Source: Candidatus Zixiibacteriota bacterium (GTDB taxonomy: Bacteria > Zixibacteria > MSB-5A5 > SM1-73). From it: 6,500 bases of DNA. The stretch is taken from assembly GCA_020341875.1 (NCBI GenBank), contig CP070839.1, forward strand, positions 1,137,135-1,143,634, given 5' to 3'. The notes under the pieces were generated by a model. The model ran no database searches. It saw only the letters and a program-made list of their open reading frames with translations, and was not told the DNA's origin. The position numbers and the translations under genes are program-made. Every line of letters begins with the position of its first letter. Positions within the stretch are counted from its first letter, which is position 1. Shown piece by piece: positions 1 to 5,504 of the stretch.

Positions 1-576
1 AGAGCACACACCGTCAGCCATGGTCAAGACTGTGTACCACTTGGGAGCGCCACTCGAATGATGATGGGCGATCACCGACGCTCCATCATGCAGATGAGTT
101 TGACTGCTGTATCCGGCACGTTGCTCCCCCCCGTCTGCCGTAATCGGACCGGCGAAGCTACCGACCGGGTCCTTGCAGTTGGCATTAACGTACCGGGGAA
201 CACCCGGATAGGGTCCGTCGGTATACATCCAGGAGAAATTCCTATACCCGTCCCCCGTAACCGAAATCATGCGGCCCATATTGTCGTTCTGCTGATACTC
301 GTACCAGGTGTCTCCGATCTGGTCATGTTCGATGATGGTTCCGGCCTCCGGGTTGATGTCCGCGCAACTGGTTTGATAAGTCACTCCTGAAGGCGCATAC
401 TTGGAGGGAGCTTCGAAAGGCGCACGATGTAGCTCCCAACCGGGAGCATCTACCAGTTTGTCCTGACAGATATGTCTGGGCCTGGGCTTCCGGGGATCCT
501 GGGCAGCGAAATTCTCAGCCACAAACAGCCCGAGACCTATGCAGATCAGAAGTGCGAGTGTGAACAACCTTTTCAT
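1..576 (-). CDS. Secreted protein, paralogue of the upstream dockerin protein (5' part only)
   Basis: This gene reads from an ATG at 576 to 574 through 192 open codons and runs off the left edge, so its C-terminus is unknown. Residues 1 to about 25 form a signal peptide: a Lys/Arg start (MKRLF), a hydrophobic core and cleavage probably near ENFAA-QD, so the product is probably exported. Residues 64 to 124 match residues 71 to 131 of the neighbouring 1084-residue protein at 43 of 61 positions by hand alignment, including the blocks EAGTIIEHD, TWYEYQ and GRMISVT. Similarity resumes at QTHLHDGASVI (159 to 169). A strong ribosome binding site precedes the ATG, and only 47 bp separate it from the upstream stop codon, so co-transcription is likely. 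By analogy the missing part may hold propeller blades and perhaps a dockerin-like end, but nothing visible shows this. Function is unknown. Reading frame and paralogy are secure. Confidence 0.88.
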   Translation of the reverse strand, partial: MKRLFTLALLICIGLGLFVAENFAAQDPRKPRPRHICQDKLVDAPGWELHRAPFEAPSKYAPSGVTYQTSCADINPEAGTIIEHDQIGDTWYEYQQNDNMGRMISVTGDGYRNFSWMYTDGPYPGVPRYVNANCKDPVGSFAGPITADGGEQRAGYSSQTHLHDGASVIAHHHSSGAPKWYTVLTMADGVCS

Positions 577-578
577 TT

Positions 579-586
579 CCCCTCCC
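579..586 (-). promoter_or_regulatory. Ribosome binding site of the left-edge gene
   Basis: On the minus strand the sequence GGGAGGGGAA immediately precedes the ATG at 576. GGAGG lies 4 nt from the start codon. The site fixes the start of a gene whose other end is outside the window. Its short spacing matches that of the neighbouring paralogue if the latter starts at GTG. Confidence 0.8.
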
Positions 587-623
587 GGTTAGGGTCGAAC
601 GAATCCTGACTTTTTCCTCTTCT

Positions 624-3600
624 TCAGTACCATATTCCGGGACATACTGGCGCTGGTCCACCCCTGTATAGATAGCCGACAAGATAGACAATGTCTGCGA
701 CGTTTATGATCCCATCGCTGGTGCAGTCTCCGCGGTTGATAGGGCACTTAGGAGGAGACTGAGCTTTGAAAAGGTACCCTACGAGAGAGACAATGTCGCC
801 GACATTCACCACGAAGTCACCGTTACAGTCTCCGCATTGAGCCGGCAACCCGCCGTCCGTCTTCTCTCGTACGACTACGGCGCGGGCAGTGTCAATATAC
901 TCCTGCAGTTGACTCAAGCCTCCGGGCGCAACGGCGAGAATCACCGTGAACCTAGCTTCCCGGCCAGGATCAGATCCCGCATCAATCTTCTGCGCGGTAA
1001 ACACCCAGGAACGATCAACGATTGCATCCAAATCCTGGATGGTGTTGCCGGAAGTTGAAGCAAGCTGGTAAAGCTCCCCATCCTTCCAGCCCCAGCCTCC
1101 CTGGGGATAGAGATAGACATCGTTGCGAATGTTGTAGCTTCCGTAAGGAACCGCGCTTTCTCCCGGCATCCCGGCATCAGCCAAGGCGACACCGCAATGG
1201 TAATCATTGTATTCGGGATGAGCGCCGGTATAGTCCCAGCCTTTCTGCCAGGCAATGTCATTCACATCATCATAGCCAGCGCTGTTACAAGCATGCAGAA
1301 ACTCAAACGTATCAGCAGGACAATCCATATCCTCAACCACTCCAATGTAGGTATCGTCATACCCGGTAAAGGGATCGTGATCCGGCCACCAAGTCGGCGG
1401 ATCATGTCTTTTCACAGTCACGTACTTTATCACCAGGTGTCTGTACACATCCGGGGCTGTCTCCTTGAAAAACTTGACCTGTTTCGACATCTCCCACCAG
1501 TACCACTTGTAGTCAGCCGGTGGCTCAAGGTCATGCATGAAGATGTTCTTGGTATACAGAATCGAGAAGTCAGGCTCCCAATCTACGTCACATTCCTCTC
1601 TGTAGAGCTTATCTCGCGCACCTGCGTGTTGGTCGTTTTGGCCCATATATCTGCCCACGAGGGTATCGCCGTCAGAGGTGGTGGCTACCATAGTTCCACC
1701 GGTGAAGAAAACCTCGTGTGTCGTATCCGGGAAAGTGCCGACATCGTGAATCCACTCCATACAGTTGGCGTTGGTGTACAGTCTCAGAATCCCGTTGTCC
1801 AGAGTGTCTACAGTCTCCGCGTCTTTGGGACACTCGTAGTAATCATCCGCCACCACAGCAACAACCGGGAACTCATCAATGTGCATGCCGCCTTCGTTGG
1901 TGGTGAGAACAATGTTGCCATCAATCAGGGTATCGTCACAGACGCCAGTTCCCTGGATGCTAAAGGTTAAGGTCACCGAGTCTCCGGGTGTGATGGTTCC
2001 GCTGTGAGAACCCAGGATGCAGTCGTGATCACCCGATGCGTTGTAACTCAACTCCATGTTGCCGATATTGCGCACGGTGAGGAGCAGTTCGCGTGTGCCG
2101 CCCCGTACGACCTTCAGGGGAGGCTGACACCAGTTGGGCGGCACAATTATGTAAAGCCCGCGAGGGGCGAGGGTAACGTCCCAGGGAGAAAGACGAAGAT
2201 ACATCACCGGGTTTTCGGTCCACGCTCCCTCGTCCATGATGGCACCACCCGCATCGCGGTCGCAAATATATTGAATGTGAAGATCACCGTCGTACATGTT
2301 CTGTGCCATCGAAGACCAGTGCTCATTCAAACACTCTCCGGGAGCACAGCCTGGTGTCTGGGTGTTTGTGAGATTCCACGGCTGTCCCCAGGTCTGGCCA
2401 CCGTCGGAACTGCCGCATCCGAAGAGGTCGCCATTCCCGTCCTCGTGCGGTGAGACGTCCGAGCTGTCAAACTGAGTCCAGGTGCAGTACAGATAGGCCC
2501 AATCGTCTTTCGGATAATGAACCGGATCAAGCGCGGATATGCTCATCTTGCCGATGTTGAGATTATGGGCCGGCGGATAAGCTCCTGGCTGGATTTTGCT
2601 GGCAATCAGCACGGTACCGGTTTTCTTGCTCCAGTGATACAGCCGCGCGACGCCCGGCTGATAAAAACCCGGGTTCTCTGGAAGAAAACCGCAGGTGACA
2701 TAAGTTATGTGCAGGCTATCCTGATAATCGTAGCAAAGGGAAATGTCGTGGAAGCCTCGCTCGTAACCTGTGGTCCCGAAATTGGTGATGTTGTGGATGG
2801 TCGGAGGCCAGTCGTTTCCGTCTACCCAACCGTCTCCGTTGTCATTGCATTCTACATATGCAACGTCTGCAAGGTAGTCACAACTCTTGGCCCCTGCAGG
2901 CGGCAAGTAGGCCATCGCCACCTTCCTGCCCACCATCCCCCTTCCGGTGGCTATTGTCTGCGCGAGGTCGCAGCTCAGGCCGAACTGCCCTGTAACACAC
3001 GTGTCTGGGGTCGACGAGTTAGCAGGCAGTTTGTAAGTCAGTGCCCCGCTGTGGTAGCACTGGCAAATCAGGGTGTCACCCGTTCCGAGGTAAGTACGCA
3101 GATAGCCCAACACATACGGCCCACCGCAACCGGTGGCACCTTCGATCATTACTACGTGCACATAGTCTCGATCGTCGTCTGGATCATAGAGGGCAGCCGT
3201 CCGGGGCCACGCGCCTTCCTCTCCCGACGCGCCTTCCGGCATTGCATCCGGAAGATCCCAGATGCGATTATAGGAACAGGCACCTGAGGAATCCTCGATT
3301 CCCACCGCGCACCACCATTCGTCGGGAGTGGGCGCGGTCTGATGGAAGACTATCACCGAGGTACCGTCATGCAGGTGTGTCTGACGGCTATATCCCGCAT
3401 TCGCAGCGCCAGGACCAACTTCGAATGGATCACAGAAGGCGCCAGCCAAGTTCTTGGCCCTAGCTTTCACGGCGCGAGGACCAGGCGGATAGATTCCACC
3501 AGCCCACGTCCATGAAAAATGACGGTATCCGAGATCGGTCACGGAGATCATCCTGCCAATAGACCCGTTGCTCTGATACTCATACCAAGTACTCCCGATC

Positions 3601-3878
3601 TCATCATGTTCGATGATGGTGCCGGCTTCCGGGCTGATGTCTGAGCACGTAGTCTGGTAAGACACTCCGGCAGAATATTCAGATGGCCATCCGGGGCTGC
3701 CATGGTGGGACCCAGATTTGGGACAATCCTTGGTGCCTGCGGGGCTGTCTACATTATAGTCTTCGTATATGCTGCGCCACCCCGGCTTCTGCCAGCGGTG
3801 GGCAGAGAAACCGTTCACCACGATGACGGCGCAAAGAACGGAAATCAGGATAAGAAGTCTTAGCCACTTCATCTTCAC
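624..3878 (-). CDS. Large secreted multidomain protein: propeller-like N-terminus, Ig-like domain, dockerin-like C-terminus
   Basis: The product has 1084 residues. Residues 1 to about 26 are a signal peptide (KMKWLRLL, hydrophobic core, NGFSA-H). Residues about 70 to 200 are shared with the downstream paralogue. Residues about 165 to 565 contain recurrent beta-strand motifs (THLHDGTSVIVFH, RDYVHVVMIE, DSLHITYVT, DGDLHIQYI). They also contain one Asp-box, SSDGGQTW at 490 to 497, typical of BNR/sialidase-like propellers. Residues about 585 to 677 resemble an Ig-like domain of the HYDIN/ASH type (LLLTVRNIGNMELSY). Residues about 690 to 1005 are unrecognised, rich in Trp, Tyr and Asp. The C-terminus holds two EF-hand-like loops with Asp, Asn or Thr, Asp, Asn and Asp at loop positions 1, 3, 5, 9 and 12 (from D1017 and D1051). 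Each is followed by DIV-LVGYL, a dockerin type I pattern. No sialidase active site can be identified, so a binding or structural role is as likely as an enzymatic one. The start is probably GTG at 3878; ATG at 3872 is the alternative. TGA ends the gene. Confidence 0.9.
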   Translation of the reverse strand: MKMKWLRLLILISVLCAVIVVNGFSAHRWQKPGWRSIYEDYNVDSPAGTKDCPKSGSHHGSPGWPSEYSAGVSYQTTCSDISPEAGTIIEHDEIGSTWYEYQSNGSIGRMISVTDLGYRHFSWTWAGGIYPPGPRAVKARAKNLAGAFCDPFEVGPGAANAGYSRQTHLHDGTSVIVFHQTAPTPDEWWCAVGIEDSSGACSYNRIWDLPDAMPEGASGEEGAWPRTAALYDPDDDRDYVHVVMIEGATGCGGPYVLGYLRTYLGTGDTLICQCYHSGALTYKLPANSSTPDTCVTGQFGLSCDLAQTIATGRGMVGRKVAMAYLPPAGAKSCDYLADVAYVECNDNGDGWVDGNDWPPTIHNITNFGTTGYERGFHDISLCYDYQDSLHITYVTCGFLPENPGFYQPGVARLYHWSKKTGTVLIASKIQPGAYPPAHNLNIGKMSISALDPVHYPKDDWAYLYCTWTQFDSSDVSPHEDGNGDLFGCGSSDGGQTWGQPWNLTNTQTPGCAPGECLNEHWSSMAQNMYDGDLHIQYICDRDAGGAIMDEGAWTENPVMYLRLSPWDVTLAPRGLYIIVPPNWCQPPLKVVRGGTRELLLTVRNIGNMELSYNASGDHDCILGSHSGTITPGDSVTLTFSIQGTGVCDDTLIDGNIVLTTNEGGMHIDEFPVVAVVADDYYECPKDAETVDTLDNGILRLYTNANCMEWIHDVGTFPDTTHEVFFTGGTMVATTSDGDTLVGRYMGQNDQHAGARDKLYREECDVDWEPDFSILYTKNIFMHDLEPPADYKWYWWEMSKQVKFFKETAPDVYRHLVIKYVTVKRHDPPTWWPDHDPFTGYDDTYIGVVEDMDCPADTFEFLHACNSAGYDDVNDIAWQKGWDYTGAHPEYNDYHCGVALADAGMPGESAVPYGSYNIRNDVYLYPQGGWGWKDGELYQLASTSGNTIQDLDAIVDRSWVFTAQKIDAGSDPGREARFTVILAVAPGGLSQLQEYIDTARAVVVREKTDGGLPAQCGDCNGDFVVNVGDIVSLVGYLFKAQSPPKCPINRGDCTSDGIINVADIVYLVGYLYRGGPAPVCPGIWY

Positions 3879-3883
3879 CCTTC

Positions 3884-3889
3884 CCTCCT
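3884..3889 (-). promoter_or_regulatory. Ribosome binding site of the dockerin-protein gene, bearing on GTG versus ATG start
   Basis: A perfect AGGAGG on the minus strand lies 5 nt before GTG (3878) and 11 nt before the in-frame ATG (3872). The downstream paralogue has its GGAGG only 4 nt before its ATG, so the short spacing favours GTG. Both starts leave a usable signal peptide, and they differ by only two residues. Confidence 0.75.
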
Positions 3890-3910
3890 CTTGTCAGGTT
3901 ATTTCTTTAT

Positions 3911-3930
3911 CTTCGGTCACCGACCGGAAG
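3911..3930 (-). other. Hairpin in the leader, about 20 nt upstream of the ribosome binding site
   Basis: The two arms CTTC-GGTC and GACC-GAAG can form an 8-bp stem with one bulged C and a 3-nt loop in the transcript. No T tract follows, so it does not look like a terminator. It may shape the 5' leader or affect mRNA stability or translation. The pairing is seen in the sequence; any role is inference. Confidence 0.4.
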
Positions 3931-3977
3931 GCCGAACAGAACCTGGAGATATTTCACGTACAATCAGTCATCTGCAT

Positions 3978-4045
3978 AAAAATAGGCTTTTGGACCTCCT
4001 CTCGGCGGAACAGGTCCGCGCACACGGATAGAGTCCTTAAGCCCT
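3978..4045 (-). promoter_or_regulatory. Nested inverted repeat ending in a T5 tract: possible attenuator or structured leader
   Basis: In the minus-strand transcript an outer pairing AGG(g)CTT / AAGCCT (4039 to 4045 with 3984 to 3989, one bulged G) encloses a perfect GGACCT / AGGTCC stem (4012 to 4017 with 3992 to 3997). TTTTT follows at 3982 to 3978, one base after the outer arm. It lies between the predicted promoter and the large secreted-protein gene. The arrangement resembles an intrinsic terminator or the expression platform of a cis-acting leader. However, the outer stem is short and the enclosed region large. I recognise no known riboswitch consensus. Confidence 0.3.
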
Positions 4046-4075
4046 GTCGTTCGTTGGTAAAACCCCTCTTTTGGT

Positions 4076-4104
4076 AAAATACAGAGCCAACCAGAGTATG
4101 TCAA
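4076..4104 (-). promoter_or_regulatory. Sigma70-type promoter for the secreted-protein operon
   Basis: A perfect -35 box TTGACA (4104 to 4099) is separated by exactly 17 nt from a -10 box TATTTT (4081 to 4076), which matches TATAAT at 4 of 6 positions. Transcription would begin near 4069 and give a leader of about 190 nt before the GTG at 3878. It is the best promoter-like match I found in the 494-bp gap and points at the only gene downstream on that strand. It probably serves both secreted-protein genes. Confidence 0.6.
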
Positions 4105-4372
4105 GGGAAAAATGAAGGCAAAAGGGGACCTTTTCAGTCCATTTTAAGGAGAATCACCCCTGTTTCTTGCCTGCATGATTCAGACGAGCGACCGATTGTT
4201 TGTGCCGCACAGGAGGGCGAAGTCCGAATATGGATGATCTTGGCTGGCAAGTTCTCTTTGTGGAGGAACCTGGCAACTCAGAAAGCGTATAAGGAGTCAT
4301 GTCGCTACTCAGATTCGCGGGAGATAACTACTTGTAATACTATCAGTTATGTGAGGAGATTTAGTTTTTCGT
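4105..4372. other. Intergenic stretch without a supported gene
   Basis: This is the part of the gap nearest buk. I see no tRNA, no recognisable protein and no convincing intrinsic terminator after the buk stop codon. It contains an 11-bp palindrome (TGTGC-c-GCACA, 4201 to 4211) and an AT-rich inverted repeat (ATAACT / AGTTAT, about 4324 to 4350) without a following T run. Two very short plus-strand ORFs also occur: 20 codons from 4230, and 12 codons starting just after it, each with an AGGAGG- or AAGGAG-like sequence upstream. All are too short or weak to call as genes or signals. Confidence 0.5.
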
Positions 4373-5446
4373 TTAATACTTCTTGGCGTCTTCCTGTCCC
4401 GAGACAACCCGGAGACCGCCCAAGGTGAGAGCCTCCATCTCGTCTTCGCCGGGAAAAATCAAGACTTGGCCAAGGAATTCTACCTTTCGGGTGATGCAGT
4501 CGGTCAATCTCTGGGAGTTGGCAATGCCCCCGGTCAGGAGAACGGCATCAACCCTCCCCTCTAACGTGGTCGCCATGGCACCTATCTCCTTGGCGATCTG
4601 ATAGACCAGTGCATCATAAACCAGCTTCGCCTTTTGATCACCTCCGTCTACTCTTCTCTCCACCTCCTCCACGTTGTCGGTCCCCAGATGCGCCAGAAGA
4701 CCACCCTTCTTGGTGAGAAGCTGGATCATCTCTTTCTGAGTATATTCTCCGGAGAAACAGAGTTTAGCCAGGCCGGTGACCGGCAAAGCGCCGACCCTTT
4801 GAGGGGAGAACGGACCCATGTCATTGGCATTGTTGACGTCGATCATCCTGCCTCTGCGATGGGAGCTGACGCTGATCCCGGAGCCCAGATGCACAATAAC
4901 CAGATTCAACTCCTCGTACTTCTTTCCCAACTTCTTGGCCGCTTTTCTCGCCACCATCTTCATGTTGAGAGCATGCGAAAGACTTCTCCGCTCCATCTGG
5001 GGCAGCCCGGATATACGGGCCTCGGGGATGAATTCGTCCACCGAGACCGGGTCGACGATAAACGAAGGAACACCGGTTCCTTTTACGATCTCGTGGGCAA
5101 TCAGTGCGCCAAGATTGGACGGATGATCAGCCTGAACTTCGCCCGAGTGGATGTCGGAAAGCATCTTCTCGCTCACCCGATAGGTTCCGCTTTCTAAAGG
5201 CTTGAATGGACCGCCCCGGCCGACTACAGCAGCCAGATCGGTCACCTTGACCTCGTTCTCCCGGAGAAACTCCAGAACGAGTTCCTTTCTGTAGTCCAGT
5301 TGATCCAAGGCCCCCTTGAAGGAAGAGAGATCCTCCGGGGAGTGTCTGATGACCTCCACCTTCAAGGGCCTTTCATCCAGGTACAAAGCGACCCTGGTCG
5401 AGGTGGCGCCCGGGTTGATGCTGAGTATCTTGTGCTGGTTTCTCAT
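4373..5446 (-). CDS. buk: Butyrate kinase (branched-chain fatty acid kinase)
   Basis: The product is a 357-residue cytoplasmic enzyme of the acetokinase (ASKHA) family, of normal length. It converts butyryl-, isobutyryl- or isovaleryl-phosphate plus ADP into the acid plus ATP. Visible motifs are the N-terminal phosphate loop ILSINPGATSTRVALY (7 to 22) and the VVGRGGP segment (74 to 80). VDPVSVDEFIPEARISGLPQ (131 to 150) is characteristic of butyrate kinases. The second phosphate motif is VIVHLGSGISVSSH (183 to 196), followed by DVNNANDMGPFSPQR. The adenosine motif is VLLTGGIANSQRL (302 to 314), and PGEDEMEALTLGG (332 to 344) lies near the end. It lies 54 bp downstream of a leucine-type dehydrogenase gene, as in Bacillus ptb-bcd-buk clusters, which favours branched-chain acyl-phosphates as substrates. 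The ATG at 5446 fits the family N-terminus, although no good Shine-Dalgarno sequence precedes it. Propionate or acetate kinase activity is less likely. Confidence 0.95.
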   Translation of the reverse strand: MRNQHKILSINPGATSTRVALYLDERPLKVEVIRHSPEDLSSFKGALDQLDYRKELVLEFLRENEVKVTDLAAVVGRGGPFKPLESGTYRVSEKMLSDIHSGEVQADHPSNLGALIAHEIVKGTGVPSFIVDPVSVDEFIPEARISGLPQMERRSLSHALNMKMVARKAAKKLGKKYEELNLVIVHLGSGISVSSHRRGRMIDVNNANDMGPFSPQRVGALPVTGLAKLCFSGEYTQKEMIQLLTKKGGLLAHLGTDNVEEVERRVDGGDQKAKLVYDALVYQIAKEIGAMATTLEGRVDAVLLTGGIANSQRLTDCITRKVEFLGQVLIFPGEDEMEALTLGGLRVVSGQEDAKKY

Positions 5447-5489
5447 CTGGTGCTGGTAGGATGGTTTTGAACTTGATGCGCTGGCAGGT

Positions 5490-5504
5490 TTAGCTGTCAG
5501 CTAA
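5490..5504. repeat. Perfect 15-bp inverted repeat over the dehydrogenase stop codon
   Basis: TTAGCTG-A-CAGCTAA (minus strand) has 7-nt arms around one base and includes the TAG stop codon of the dehydrogenase gene. In RNA it could form a 6-bp stem with a 3-nt loop. An alternative overlapping pairing, GCTGT / ACAGC, uses part of the same bases. No T tract follows, so termination is unlikely. It could be an mRNA processing or stability element between bcd and buk, or chance. Confidence 0.35.

Noticed and set aside
58..390. 110-codon plus-strand open frame at the left edge
   Set aside because: It is antisense to the left-edge secreted-protein gene, whose frame is supported by a signal peptide, a ribosome binding site and strong similarity to its neighbour.
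1197..1970. 257-codon plus-strand open frame antisense to the secreted-protein gene
   Set aside because: It lies wholly inside the minus-strand gene, has no recognisable domain and no convincing ribosome binding site. The minus frame has a signal peptide, domains and a paralogue, so this is a shadow.
2517..3287. 256-codon plus-strand open frame antisense to the secreted-protein gene
   Set aside because: Same reasoning: its composition reflects the reverse of a real coding sequence and it matches nothing recognisable.
3959..3982. 7-codon leader-peptide-like ORF (ATG CAG ATG ACT GAT TGT ACG TGA) in the secreted-gene leader, minus strand
   Set aside because: The nearest GGAGG is 17 nt away and the codons show no run of a regulatory amino acid, so there is no support for a translated leader peptide.
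4111..4135. Possible intrinsic terminator, AAAAGG-TCC-CCTTTT on the minus strand
   Set aside because: The stem is only 6 bp and mostly A-T, with no proper T tract directly after it. It also lies far (about 240 bp) from the buk stop codon.
4230..4292. 20-codon plus-strand ORF (MDDLGWQVLF...) with an upstream AGGAGG
   Set aside because: The spacing to the ATG is long (13 nt), the peptide matches nothing known, and no promoter-like sequence precedes it. Chance is the simpler explanation.
4261..4320. tRNA-like end (TTCCTCCA) on the minus strand
   Set aside because: No T-arm, anticodon arm or matching acceptor stem can be drawn around it.
4634..5197. 187-codon plus-strand open frame opposite buk
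   Set aside because: It is fully contained in a well-identified kinase gene on the other strand, with no domain or start signal of its own.
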